A stretch of DNA of 42,130 nt from an uncultured Porphyromonadaceae bacterium (GCA_947175695.1 CAMWNT010000006.1:1-42130); one strand, 5' to 3'; positions 8,232 to 17,139 are shown, counted from the first letter of the stretch. Program-made: numbers and translations. Notes: generated by a model from the sequence alone, not told the origin.

Positions 8232-9215
8232 TTATGAAGGGCTCGACAGACTGACGCCGTCGATATCGATAAGATGATGAATTATCGCGAATATGGTCAA
8301 GCCGGCGGCGGAATGGATGCCCAGCTTGGCGGTGATGTTGCGCCGATAGGTGGTCACTGTGTGAAACGACAGCTTGAGATCATCGGCGATCTCTTTGTTT
8401 GACAATCCACGGGCCACACAGCGGATGATATCCTTCTCGCGGTCGGAAAGAGTGGCGGGATCGGCATCGGCCACCTCGGTCGGCGCGACAACCGACGGCT
8501 CCGCGACTGTAGGCTCGCTGGCCACTTTCTGCTCGAGCCGCTTCACGGCCGGCACAAACAGCGTGTCCTCCACCTGACAATGGCTGATCAGATCATGTTC
8601 GCAATTGATGATGTCGAACAGTGCCGAATTGAGCAGGTCGTTGTCTTTCTGATTATAGTGGTAGATGAAGATATCCTTCAGGTCGTTGAGTTTTTCGACT
8701 ATTCCGGTGTGTCCCTCTTCATATTCCCTGATGCTGAATCCGGGCGTCAGTCGCCCCGCGCGGAGAGCCTCCACATATTCGAAAATCGTTGTGTTCTCAT
8801 GCCCCATATGGCGCTCCACTTCCCCGACATAATCGTCATACATCCTCATCAGCAGGAAGGGCACATCCGAAGAGTCCGAACAGTTGATCGATTCTATCAG
8901 TTTGCGGCGTATCGTCGGGAGGAGAAACTCAAGGAAATAAGAATGAGCGCGACGCAGATAGCCCATCAGCGAATGCAGATCCACTACATATCCGCTGAAA
9001 TCACGACCGGAGATAAAATTGCAGACCGCAAGGAATGTCGGGCAATCCACATCATTCTCCCGGCAGAGATCCTCGACCCGCTTGTCGCCGAATCCGAGGG
9101 GCAAGCCGAAGCGACTCATCACCATGAGCAGGAGATTATTGTCGATTATAAGGGAGCGCATGGTGTCGGTCGGGCGATAGGGGCGCGCTGTGCCGGATAA
9201 TGTGGATTGATTCAT
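8232..9215 (-). CDS. Hemerythrin-like domain plus LuxR-type DNA-binding regulator (copy 2)
   Basis: Paralogue of the protein at 2956-3918, aligning over nearly the full length (327 residues). It contains the same RIC/ScdA-like N-terminal segment (GFGDKRVEDLCRENDV) and a helical bundle with His91, His136-x3-Glu140, His169 and His212-x3-Glu216. A variable Ala/Glu/Pro/Thr linker at about 230-255 leads to a LuxR-type helix-turn-helix (LSDREKDIIRCVARGLSNKE). One histidine expected in YtfE-type sites, between 91 and 136, is not obvious in either copy, so the metal site may be modified. Unlike copy 1 it has an ordinary leader without tandem repeats. Likely role: redox- or gas-responsive transcription factor (inference). 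Confidence 0.85.
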   Translation of the reverse strand: MNQSTLSGTARPYRPTDTMRSLIIDNNLLLMVMSRFGLPLGFGDKRVEDLCRENDVDCPTFLAVCNFISGRDFSGYVVDLHSLMGYLRRAHSYFLEFLLPTIRRKLIESINCSDSSDVPFLLMRMYDDYVGEVERHMGHENTTIFEYVEALRAGRLTPGFSIREYEEGHTGIVEKLNDLKDIFIYHYNQKDNDLLNSALFDIINCEHDLISHCQVEDTLFVPAVKRLEQKVASEPTVAEPSVVAPTEVADADPATLSDREKDIIRCVARGLSNKEIADDLKLSFHTVTTYRRNITAKLGIHSAAGLTIFAIIHHLIDIDGVSLSSPS

Positions 9216-9258
9216 TGGGGTAAGTTTGGTTATTCGGAGAATAATCGTGTAGTTCTGA

Positions 9259-9266
9259 CAAAATTA
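9259..9266 (-). promoter_or_regulatory. -7 element upstream of hemerythrin-LuxR copy 2
   Basis: TAATTTTG on the minus strand matches TANNTTTG and gives a leader of about 37 nt to the ATG at 9215. No TTTG is found at the -33 position. Confidence 0.4.
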
Positions 9267-9357
9267 ACATTTTTTTTCGTCATCCCCCCCATCCGCCCCG
9301 ATAAAATTTTCAAGAACCGGTACGATTCAGTAATTTTATAAAAAATTTTTTACACCA

Positions 9358-9687
9358 ATGGATATCAAAGAAGCTCAATCAATGGTCGATGTGTGGATCC
9401 GCGACATCGGCGGAGGATATTTCTCGCAACTGACAAACATGGCTCTGCTGACCGAAGAAGTCGGCGAGCTCGCGCGCGTCATCGCGCGGACATATGGCGA
9501 GCAAGTGGCCAAAGAGGGGGATCTGCGCAAAGGGCTCGATGAGGAGCTCGCCGATGTGCTGTGGGTGACGATCTGCCTTGCCAATCAATGCGGGGTCGAT
9601 CTCAACGCCGCTCTTCAGCGTTCTATTGAAAAGAAGACGCGCCGCGACCGCGACCGTTTTAACCCCCCATCCGACAATCGATCATGA
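9358..9687 (+). CDS. MazG-like nucleotide pyrophosphohydrolase
   Basis: A 109-residue all-alpha NTP pyrophosphatase-like protein. The metal-binding motif is visible as EEVGELARVI (residues 23-32) and, further on, DEELADVLW (61-69), the EExxE and ExxD pattern of single-domain MazG/dCTPase-like enzymes that hydrolyse (d)NTPs to monophosphates, often as house-cleaning. The ATG at 9358 follows an AT-rich leader with a weak TAATTTTA element (9331-9338). Its stop overlaps the start of the TatD-like gene by 4 nt (ATGA), so the two are translationally coupled. The preferred nucleotide cannot be told. Confidence 0.88.
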   Translation: MDIKEAQSMVDVWIRDIGGGYFSQLTNMALLTEEVGELARVIARTYGEQVAKEGDLRKGLDEELADVLWVTICLANQCGVDLNAALQRSIEKKTRRDRDRFNPPSDNRS

Positions 9688-10337
9688 CAATCCTTGACGT
9701 TCACACCCATCTTCCGGCGCCCCGACCGGGCGCTGTCATTTCTTGTACTCCCGACGAGCTCCCTTCGCAGGATGCTTTCCCGGAGCAGTTGTATTCTCTC
9801 GGCATACATCCATGGGATGTCACTCCCGCCGGAATTTCCATCGCCGACACAGCGCGGTTGCGCGAGGAATTGTCGCGCCCCGATGTAGTGGCAGTCGGCG
9901 AGACAGGGATCGACCTGGCCCGCAAAGACTGCGCCCCGCTCTTCGCCCAGATGCTCGCTTTCCGAGCCCATATCAAGCTGAGCGAAGAACTCTCGATGCC
10001 GATGATAATCCATTGCGTGAAGGCCCTCGACATAATCATCGGTCTGCGGCGCGAGATGAAGCCCGCGCAACGATGGCTGATCCACGGATTCCGGGGAAAG
10101 CCCTCGATATTGGCGATGCTGCTCGCTGCCGGAATCGATGTCAGCTACGGCCCGCTTTTCAATGCCGACAGCGTCGCGGCCACACCGGCCGATCGGCTCT
10201 TTGCCGAGACCGACGAATCGGGCATTGACGCGGCCGACGTCATCAGCCGGCTTGCAGATGCTAATCCGGCTGCATCGGAAGCCGTCGTAGCCTCGAATGC
10301 AGCCGGATTTTTCTCTATCTATAGGTCGATAAATTGA
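9684..10337 (+). CDS. TatD-family metal-dependent hydrolase
   Basis: A 217-residue TIM-barrel hydrolase. The expected metal ligands are present in order: DVHTH near residue 5, GETGID near 70, IIHCVK near 109, LIHGFRG near 132, and the terminal AETDES near 173. TatD relatives are Mg-dependent 3'-5' nucleases or unassigned phosphoesterases acting in DNA repair or turnover. It is shorter than E. coli TatD (about 260), which is usual for the Bacteroidetes TatD-like subgroup. It is coupled by a 4-nt overlap to the MazG-like gene, which suggests joint nucleotide/nucleic acid sanitation. It is convergent with gltB, with only 13 nt between stops. Confidence 0.88.
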   Translation: MTILDVHTHLPAPRPGAVISCTPDELPSQDAFPEQLYSLGIHPWDVTPAGISIADTARLREELSRPDVVAVGETGIDLARKDCAPLFAQMLAFRAHIKLSEELSMPMIIHCVKALDIIIGLRREMKPAQRWLIHGFRGKPSILAMLLAAGIDVSYGPLFNADSVAATPADRLFAETDESGIDAADVISRLADANPAASEAVVASNAAGFFSIYRSIN

Positions 10338-10350
10338 CGCGTCGCGTCGC

Positions 10351-13300
10351 TCAATGACTCAATGTGGGGGCGGATAGCTTCGCCTTTTCCATGACCCGCT
10401 TGTATTCCACAGGGGTCACTTTCAGGAATCGGCGCGATTGCACATCCCAATCGTCGAGGATATGCGCGGCGAGCGGACTGCCGGTGTGACGGCGATGGCG
10501 CTCGATAAGATCCCTCAGTTCGGCGAATTCCGATTCGTCGGAAAGAAGGGTTATCTCCACAAGATCCATATTGACATAGAAATCCATGTCGCCCTGCACA
10601 TTCCATATGTAGGCGATGCCACCGCTCATGCCGGCCGCGAAATTGCGGCCGATCTTGCCAAGCACCACCACCCGGCCGCCGGTCATATATTCACACCCAT
10701 GGTCGCCGACACCCTCCACGACAGCCGTCGCGCCGCTGTTGCGCACTGCGAAGCGCTCGCCGACACGGCCGTTGGCATAAAGCTCGCCCGCAGTGGCGCC
10801 ATAGAGAAGCGTATTGCCCGCGATCGTATTCTTCTCGGGAGGGAAGCCCGAATCGCGCGGCGGCACGAGTATCACGCGCCCTCCGCTGAGGCCTTTGCCG
10901 ACATAATCGTTGGCATCCCCTTCAAGCCGGAGCGTCACCCCCTTGCAAAGGAATGCGGCGAAGCTTTGTCCGGCCGAGCCGGTGAAGTCGAGCCGCAAGG
11001 AATCGTCGGGCAACGCATCGGCGCCGAATTCGCGGGTGATATAGCCCGAAAGCATTGTGCCGACGCTGCGGTCGGTGTTGACTATCGGCATGCCGAGCGT
11101 CAGCGGCTGGCCGCGGCGCAGAGCGCCCGATGCCAGACTGATCAGCGCACGGTCTTTGACATCGGATATATGATGATCCTGGCTGCCGACGCAATGAAGC
11201 GGTGTGTCGACCGCCGGCACATGGAAAAGTCGGGAAAGATCAACCTTTGAAGCCTTCGAGCCCGGAGCCTGCGGCCGTGTCAGCAGAAGGTCGGCCCGAC
11301 CGGTGATCTCATCGATGCTTCGATAGCCCATAGCCGCAAGTCGCTCGCGCACTCCACGCGCCATGAAACGGAAATAATTGACCACCCACTCCGGGCGACC
11401 GGCAAAACGAGCACGCAACGCCGGATCCTGCGTAGCCACTCCCTTCGCACACGTATTTGAATGACACTGACGGATCATGCAGCATCCGAGCACGATCAGC
11501 GCCGCTGTGCCGAATCCAAACTCCTCCGCACCAAGAAGCGCCGTCACAATCACATCATGAGGCGACTTCATGCCGCCGTCGACCTGCAGGCGCAGATTGC
11601 CCCGCAGACGATTGACAACGAGCGTCTGCTGTATTTCAGCCAATCCGATATCGGCCGGCACGCCGGCATGCTTCATCGAGCTTGCCGGACTGGCGCCCGT
11701 GCCCCCATCCGCGCCACTGATCAGAATCTTGTCGGCCTTGGCCTTGGCCACGCCGGCGGCGATTGTGCCGACGCCGCTTTCAGCCACAAGTTTCACACTT
11801 ATCTTCGCCTCGGGATTGATATTTTTCAGATCGAATATCAACTGAGCGAGATCCTCGATTGAATAAATATCGTGGTGGGGGGGCGGCGAGATCAGCGTGA
11901 TACCGGGCAGAGAGCGGCGTGTGCGCGCTATGACCTCGTCGACCTTGAATCCGGGGAGCTGTCCCCCCTCGCCAGGCTTCGCGCCCTGAGCCACCTTGAT
12001 CTGGAGCTCATCGGCGTTGACAAGATACTCCGCATCGACTCCAAAGCGACCCGAAGCAACCTGACGCACCGAGCTGCGTGCCCACGAGCCGTCGGGACGA
12101 ACGGCATTGCGCGACGGATCCTCGCCCCCCTCGCCGCAGTTGCTCATCGCTCCGATGCTATTCATTGCTATCGCAAGAGCCTCATGAGCCTCCTTGCTTA
12201 TCGCGCCAAACGACATACCTTCAGTGCAGAAACGCCGCATGATATCCTCCTCCGACTCAACCTCATCGATAGATATCGGCTCGCGATCAGAGCTGACGCC
12301 CATCATATCGCGCAGAGAGCCGGGCGATTCCTTTTCCTCCACCTCTTTCACAAAATCGAGGAAGCGGGCGTAATCGCCGCTGACCGCGGCTTCACGCAAT
12401 AATTTGACCACTTTCGGATTCCAGGCATGACGCTCGCCGTCGCGCCGGAATCGGTATTCGCCGGCATCGGGAAGACCGTCGGTGATACCGCCTTCGGCGG
12501 GAGCGTCTTGGGCGAAGGCCTCCGAATGACGGCTGAGTGTCTCTCGCGCCACATCGGCGATATCTATGCCCCCTATGGCCGACACACCGCCACCCATATA
12601 CCGTTCGAGCAGCCGCTCGCTGACACCGAGCGGCTCAAACAAAGCGCATCCCCGATAACTGCGGATCGTCGATATGCCCATTTTCGACATAATCTTGAGC
12701 ATCCCTTTGTTGACTGCCTTGATATAGTGGCTTTCCGCACCCTCATAGTCGAGCTGCAACTTTCCACGCCCCACCATATCCTTCAGAATCGCAAACACCA
12801 TATATGGACATACGGCGCTCGCGCCATAGCCCATCAGCAGGGCGACGTGCATCACCTCGCATATCTCCGCGCTTTCCACGATAATCGCGATCTGCGAGCG
12901 CTTGCGACGCGCCACAAGATGATTGTGCACGGCCGAGAGAGCAAGAAGCGAGGGGATCGGCGCCATCTTCGCCGACACACCGCGGTCGGAAAGCACCATA
13001 TAGTTATAGCCATTGTCGACGGCGTCCTCCGCCTCGCGACAGAGATTGTCGAGAGCGCGCTCGAACGCATTCTCTCCCCCCGCGGCCTCGAATGTCATCG
13101 GGAGTGTGATCGTGTTGAATCCCTTGTATTGGAGATGGCGCAATATGTCGAGCTCGGAATCGCTGACGATCGGCGACTCCATTCTGACCACATTGCAGAG
13201 TTCGGCCGAAGGGGCGAGTATATTCTTGCGCACTGCCCCGACATAGCTTGTCAGCGACATGACCAGCTCTTCGCGGATAGGATCGATCGGCGGATTGGTG

Positions 13301-14883
13301 ACCTGCGCGAATTGCTGACGGAAGTAGTTGAAGAATCGCGCCGGGCGCTCGGAGAGCACCGCCGGGGGCGTATCGTCGCCCATCGACACGACCGGCTCGG
13401 CCGACGATGTGGCCATCGGAGTGATAATCATATCGATATCCTCACGCGTATAGCCGAAAGCGCGGAGAAGCCGGGCCGCGTCCTCCACCTCGTGGGTCAC
13501 ACGCCGTCCGCTCTTTATGTCGCGGAGCACAATGCGGTTTTCGTTGATCCATTCTGCATAGGGGTGTTCTTCGGCCAATGCGCGCTTTATGTCGCGGTCG
13601 ATCAGGATTTCGCCGGTCTCGGTGTCGGCCATGATGATTTTGCCCGGTTTGAGTCGTGCGCGGTGTTTGATCGATTCCGGCTCAAGGGGGAGCACTCCCG
13701 ACTCGGATGCGATGATCATCTCCCCCGAGTGGGTCACAGCCATGCGGGCCGGGCGCAGCCCGTTGCGGTCGAGCATGCCGCCGGCATAGCGGCCGTCGGT
13801 GAAGATGATCGCCGCCGGGCCATCCCACGGGGCCATGAAGATGGAATGATATTCATAGAAGCAACGCAGTTTGCGCGAGAGTGGATTCTGATCATTGATA
13901 CTTTCGGGCACAAGCATTGCGAGCGCATGGGGGAGCGACATGCCGGAACGCACGAAGAATTCCAATACGTTATCAAACGACGCGCTGTCGCTCATCCCGG
14001 GCTGGATGACCTCTCCGATCTCAAGCACCGGGTCGCCTCCGCCGGGATTGATCACAGCCTCGCGAGTCGACATCCAGAAGCGGTTGCCCCGGATTGTGTT
14101 GATTTCGCCGTTGTGGCCTATCAGGCGGAAAGGCTGGGCAAGCCGCCACTGCGGGAAGGTGTTGGTGGAGAAGCGGGAGTGGACGAGGGCTATCGCGCTC
14201 GTGAAGTAGGGGCTCTGCAGATCTTTGAAATATTGGCGGAGCTGCAGCGAGGAGAGCATCCCTTTGTAGGTCAGTGTGCGCGTGGAGAGGCTGACGATAT
14301 AGCAGCTGTCGCGATCGGTGATATCATCGGCTGCAAGCACACGCTGTTCGGTGCGCCGGCGGATCAGATAGAGTTGACGTTCGAGCCGCTCGCGGTCGTC
14401 GCATCCGACGATGAAATACTGTCGGATCAGCGGCTCGCATTCGGCCGCGTCGTGGCCGAGGACGCTGCGGTCGACGGGCACTTCACGGGTATGCATCAGA
14501 AAGAGCCCGGCGCGGCGGATCTCCTCCTCGAGAATGGCCTCGAATCGGGCGCGATCGGATTCTTCGCGGGGGAGAAACACCATCCCCACTCCATAGCGCC
14601 CTTTTTCAGGCACAGGAATGCCATTGAGCAGAATATATTCGTGTGGGATCTGCACCGTGATTCCGGCGCCGTCGCCGGTCTTGTTGTCGGCGCCTTCCGC
14701 GCCTCGGTGAGCCATATTTTCGAGCACCTGCAGTCCGCGGTCGACGATCGAATGATGCTTGCTGCCGTCGATTTTGACCACAAGTCCGACTCCGCATGCG
14801 TCATGCTCCGCATCGGGTCGATAGAGCCCGCAGGCTGCCGCCCGGGCGATATGAGAAGTCGTTGTAGTTGTTGTTGCTTTCAT
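10351..14883 (-). CDS. gltB: Glutamate synthase large (alpha) subunit
   Basis: It transfers the glutamine amide to 2-oxoglutarate to make two glutamates. The 1510-residue protein has an Ntn glutaminase domain whose nucleophile is probably Cys30 (EHDACGVG) after propeptide removal. A central domain follows, then an FMN-binding synthase domain with the 3Fe-4S cysteine pattern CCMIRQCHSNTCAKG, and a C-terminal GXGXG beta-helix (NSGATAVVEGVGDHGCEYM). The start at 14883 is preferred; the frame runs to 14946 with 21 basic residues unlike family N-termini. The small subunit gltD is not beside it: downstream is the convergent TatD-like gene and upstream a divergent ABC gene, so the electron-donor partner must be elsewhere, or the enzyme may use ferredoxin. 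Confidence 0.96.
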   Translation of the reverse strand: MKATTTTTTSHIARAAACGLYRPDAEHDACGVGLVVKIDGSKHHSIVDRGLQVLENMAHRGAEGADNKTGDGAGITVQIPHEYILLNGIPVPEKGRYGVGMVFLPREESDRARFEAILEEEIRRAGLFLMHTREVPVDRSVLGHDAAECEPLIRQYFIVGCDDRERLERQLYLIRRRTEQRVLAADDITDRDSCYIVSLSTRTLTYKGMLSSLQLRQYFKDLQSPYFTSAIALVHSRFSTNTFPQWRLAQPFRLIGHNGEINTIRGNRFWMSTREAVINPGGGDPVLEIGEVIQPGMSDSASFDNVLEFFVRSGMSLPHALAMLVPESINDQNPLSRKLRCFYEYHSIFMAPWDGPAAIIFTDGRYAGGMLDRNGLRPARMAVTHSGEMIIASESGVLPLEPESIKHRARLKPGKIIMADTETGEILIDRDIKRALAEEHPYAEWINENRIVLRDIKSGRRVTHEVEDAARLLRAFGYTREDIDMIITPMATSSAEPVVSMGDDTPPAVLSERPARFFNYFRQQFAQVTNPPIDPIREELVMSLTSYVGAVRKNILAPSAELCNVVRMESPIVSDSELDILRHLQYKGFNTITLPMTFEAAGGENAFERALDNLCREAEDAVDNGYNYMVLSDRGVSAKMAPIPSLLALSAVHNHLVARRKRSQIAIIVESAEICEVMHVALLMGYGASAVCPYMVFAILKDMVGRGKLQLDYEGAESHYIKAVNKGMLKIMSKMGISTIRSYRGCALFEPLGVSERLLERYMGGGVSAIGGIDIADVARETLSRHSEAFAQDAPAEGGITDGLPDAGEYRFRRDGERHAWNPKVVKLLREAAVSGDYARFLDFVKEVEEKESPGSLRDMMGVSSDREPISIDEVESEEDIMRRFCTEGMSFGAISKEAHEALAIAMNSIGAMSNCGEGGEDPSRNAVRPDGSWARSSVRQVASGRFGVDAEYLVNADELQIKVAQGAKPGEGGQLPGFKVDEVIARTRRSLPGITLISPPPHHDIYSIEDLAQLIFDLKNINPEAKISVKLVAESGVGTIAAGVAKAKADKILISGADGGTGASPASSMKHAGVPADIGLAEIQQTLVVNRLRGNLRLQVDGGMKSPHDVIVTALLGAEEFGFGTAALIVLGCCMIRQCHSNTCAKGVATQDPALRARFAGRPEWVVNYFRFMARGVRERLAAMGYRSIDEITGRADLLLTRPQAPGSKASKVDLSRLFHVPAVDTPLHCVGSQDHHISDVKDRALISLASGALRRGQPLTLGMPIVNTDRSVGTMLSGYITREFGADALPDDSLRLDFTGSAGQSFAAFLCKGVTLRLEGDANDYVGKGLSGGRVILVPPRDSGFPPEKNTIAGNTLLYGATAGELYANGRVGERFAVRNSGATAVVEGVGDHGCEYMTGGRVVVLGKIGRNFAAGMSGGIAYIWNVQGDMDFYVNMDLVEITLLSDESEFAELRDLIERHRRHTGSPLAAHILDDWDVQSRRFLKVTPVEYKRVMEKAKLSAPTLSH

Positions 14884-15074
14884 TTGCGTCACGTTAACGA
14901 GTGGATATTCCCGATGCCCGGGCGCCTTCCGGCGAGATCGGAACAATAATGCATCCCTACCGCTAATTGCGGATTTACGTGCATCCGGGACGGCGTCAAT
15001 CGGGCCGTAGCTGCGTTATGGCAATATGCAAGCATTGACTTTACACAGAAAAACCGTTTCAACACCAAAGTTTA

Positions 15075-15122
15075 CAAAATTACAGTCTACCTTGATAAAC
15101 CTTAAGATCTTGCACAAAGATA
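15075..15122 (-). promoter_or_regulatory. Two candidate gltB -7 elements
   Basis: TAATTTTG (15082-15075) and TATCTTTG (15122-15115) on the minus strand both match TANNTTTG. Neither has TTTG at the proper -33 distance. They imply a 185-225-nt gltB leader. Confidence 0.35.
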
Positions 15123-15162
15123 ATTAAAAAATATGAATTTCGGTAAATTTCGCTATTTTTTG

Positions 15163-15221
15163 TTAGAGTATGTTTAGTTTTAAGTTTCATTCACTCAAAG
15201 GTCTTTTTCGAGGGATTTTTA
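15163..15221 (+). repeat. Single unit of a dispersed intergenic repeat
   Basis: The stretch starting TTAGAGTATGTTTAG and containing TTTCATTCACTCAAAG, then TTTTTCGAGGGATTTT, aligns with the right arm of the inverted repeat at 33551-33752 (read on its minus strand). It lies in the gltB/ABC divergent spacer and runs right up to the ABC gene's -7 element. Confidence 0.7.
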
Positions 15222-15222
15222 T

Positions 15223-15230
15223 TATTTTTG
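15223..15230 (+). promoter_or_regulatory. -7 element of the ABC ATPase gene
   Basis: TATTTTTG ends 7 nt before the ATG at 15238, so the transcript would start at or next to the start codon (leaderless or nearly so). No -33 TTTG is seen. Confidence 0.4.
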
Positions 15231-15237
15231 CATTCAA

Positions 15238-15873
15238 ATGGAAATGATTCGCTTGGAAAATATCGGCGTCGAGTTTGACGGCAAATGGCCGCTGCGGGAT
15301 TTTAATTTCACGCTGCAAAGGGGAGAGTTTGTCATTCTCAACGGGCCGAACGGCTCGGGAAAGACGACCCTGCTCAGGGTGTTGCTGCGCCTTCTGCGGC
15401 CGACGCTGGGATGTGTGACTTATTTCAATGCCGAGGGGAAAGCCACCAAGCGCCTCCCGATCGGCTATCTTCCTCAAAAAAACAATATTGATACGAGATT
15501 CCCGATCACTGTGCGCGAAGCGGTGGAATCGGGGGCGCGCCGCGGCTGGCTTCAGCGGCTCGACCGCGAGGCTCGCGAAAATGTTGACCGCGTAATTCAA
15601 CTATGCGGCATCGGCGACCTGCTCGACCGCACTGTAGGCACCCTTTCGGGGGGCCAGCTGCAACGAACTCTTTTGGCCCGGGCATTGGCCGGCGCTCCGG
15701 AGCTGCTTGTGCTCGACGAGCCTCTTTCGTATGTCGACAAGACATTTGAGGCCCGGCTATATGAGATTCTCGGCCAATTGGCGCCTACCCATACCATCCT
15801 GCTTGTCAGCCATGAGCTGACGGGGCTTGCGCCGCTCGCGACACGCATCATCGATCTCTCGCGGCGCGACTGA
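15238..15873 (+). CDS. ABC transporter ATP-binding protein, metal-ion type
   Basis: A 211-residue ABC ATPase with Walker A GPNGSGKTT (36-44), Q-loop Gln80 (YLPQ), signature LSGGQ (136-140), Walker B LLVLDEP (156-162) and H-loop His192. Overall it most resembles ZnuC/MntB-like ATPases of zinc/manganese ABC-3 importers, including the phrase IGYLPQKNNIDTRFPITV. No permease or binding protein gene is adjacent: gltB is divergent and the next gene is convergent. It therefore works with a permease encoded elsewhere, or in another process. A second ATG 6 nt downstream (15244) is an equally good start. Confidence 0.88.
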   Translation: MEMIRLENIGVEFDGKWPLRDFNFTLQRGEFVILNGPNGSGKTTLLRVLLRLLRPTLGCVTYFNAEGKATKRLPIGYLPQKNNIDTRFPITVREAVESGARRGWLQRLDREARENVDRVIQLCGIGDLLDRTVGTLSGGQLQRTLLARALAGAPELLVLDEPLSYVDKTFEARLYEILGQLAPTHTILLVSHELTGLAPLATRIIDLSRRD

Positions 15874-15899
15874 AAGGGGGGATTGCCCTTCCGCCCGGC

Positions 15900-16454
15900 T
15901 CAGATCACTCCCGACTCGTCGTAATAGGAATCGTAAGCCGAATTGTCGTCGATATCCTCCGATGTGTGGTCGGAGTCATGATCCCCGTGATAATGGTCGG
16001 ATGTCATCTCATCGGATGCCATATGAGTCGGATCGTAATACATTTCAGAATCATGATGGGAAGGATCGCCGCCACCATATCCCGAGGCTAAAGCGGCCGA
16101 CTGACGGTCGTCGTAATAATGCTCGCCGAAGGATGCATATCCTCCGTCAGCCATCCCATATGTATCATGCGAGGCATAGCCATCGTCGTGGCCGCCATAA
16201 TAACTGCCGTCGAAATCGACAATCGCCGACTCGTCGAGCAATAGGAAATCTTCCTCCGGGAAAACTTCGGCCGAATAATCGGAATATGACTGCACTTCGG
16301 CCGAAAGCCCCATCAGATCTTCATCGGAATCTATATATTCCGACACATACATCTGCTCCGACTCATCAAGCGTTCCTTCAAGATATGCGCCCAGCATCTC
16401 CTCTGTGATAGGGAGTTCTTCCAGGCTTTCAAAACGTTCTTCGTAATTTTTCAT
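15900..16454 (-). CDS. Acidic His/Asp/Tyr-rich protein coupled to an ECF sigma factor
   Basis: Function unknown; 184 residues with only one Lys and two Arg but many Asp, Glu, Ser and Tyr, and ten His, nearly all after residue 85 (for example DHYHGDHDSDH near 152). The first 50 residues (PITEEMLGAYLEGTLDESEQ) resemble the short N-terminal helix region of Bacteroidetes anti-sigma-like proteins. There is no signal peptide or membrane segment, so it is cytoplasmic. Its ATG overlaps the sigma gene's stop by 4 nt, implying translational coupling and equimolar synthesis. A soluble anti-sigma factor whose disordered tail binds metal is a reasonable hypothesis, not shown by sequence. Confidence 0.7.
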   Translation of the reverse strand: MKNYEERFESLEELPITEEMLGAYLEGTLDESEQMYVSEYIDSDEDLMGLSAEVQSYSDYSAEVFPEEDFLLLDESAIVDFDGSYYGGHDDGYASHDTYGMADGGYASFGEHYYDDRQSAALASGYGGGDPSHHDSEMYYDPTHMASDEMTSDHYHGDHDSDHTSEDIDDNSAYDSYYDESGVI

Positions 16455-17044
16455 ATAAGTCCCTCCTTTCTGAGCTGCTCGGAGAATTGAGCTTTGGCGA
16501 GCTTATGCTTATTATAGTAGTTCGCCATGGTCATTCCGAGCAGCAAGGCTGTCTCTTCATTTGATTTTTCCTCGACATAGCGATACTCAATCAAGCGCCG
16601 ATAGCGCTCGTTGGGCATATTTTCGAGGATTCGGTTGAGATCCCGACGGTCGAGATCCAACATACTTTCTTCTAAAGAGAGGTCGACAGGGAGATTTCTA
16701 TCACCGTCAGTCAAAGATTCTTCAAAAAACTCACCTTTTTTCGCGAAAAGCTGCCGGCAATAATTCTGGGCCACGATCTTGAGCCACATCGTCAGCGAAC
16801 AGCGGCCGGCGAATTGGCCGAGTTTTGACTCGCCGGTAGATTTGCCGGGCACCATGATGAAGAGATAGATCTCATTGATAAATTCAAAGCAGCTTGAGCA
16901 GTCGGTATAATATCGGTCGTAGATCGATTTGAAGAGCGGATAGCATTTCTTGAAGAGGTAGTGCTTCGTCACATAAGGATCACGACGCATGAGCGCCTCT
17001 ACAATATCGGCGTCTGCAAGGGTTGCAATATCAATTGTTGGCAT
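16451..17044 (-). CDS. ECF-type RNA polymerase sigma factor
   Basis: A 197-residue sigma-70 family protein. Residues 25-110 hold the region 2 helices (KKCYPLFKSIYDRYY, then SLTMWLKIVAQNYCRQLF). Residues 135-190 hold region 4, with the DNA-binding helix-turn-helix in YVEEKSNEETALLLGMTMAN. Such factors direct core polymerase to a small regulon. It is the first gene of a two-gene operon with the acidic protein. It lacks a linked FecR/SusC locus, so it is not a typical polysaccharide- or siderophore-uptake sigma factor. A -7 element lies about 95 nt upstream. Confidence 0.87.
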   Translation of the reverse strand: MPTIDIATLADADIVEALMRRDPYVTKHYLFKKCYPLFKSIYDRYYTDCSSCFEFINEIYLFIMVPGKSTGESKLGQFAGRCSLTMWLKIVAQNYCRQLFAKKGEFFEESLTDGDRNLPVDLSLEESMLDLDRRDLNRILENMPNERYRRLIEYRYVEEKSNEETALLLGMTMANYYNKHKLAKAQFSEQLRKEGLI

Positions 17045-17139
17045 AATTTTGTCGGAATATAGAATGTAGCGGAGAGCTTCAAATATCTATGTCGGCCACC
17101 GTAGACAGGCAAGTCCGGTGCGTATAGGTTGGGATTCCA

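Noticed and set aside
12427-14949. 840-codon open frame antisense to gltB
   Set aside because: It has no recognisable domain and mirrors the codon bias of gltB on the other strand, which carries all conserved GltB motifs. Long antisense frames are expected in GC-rich genes.
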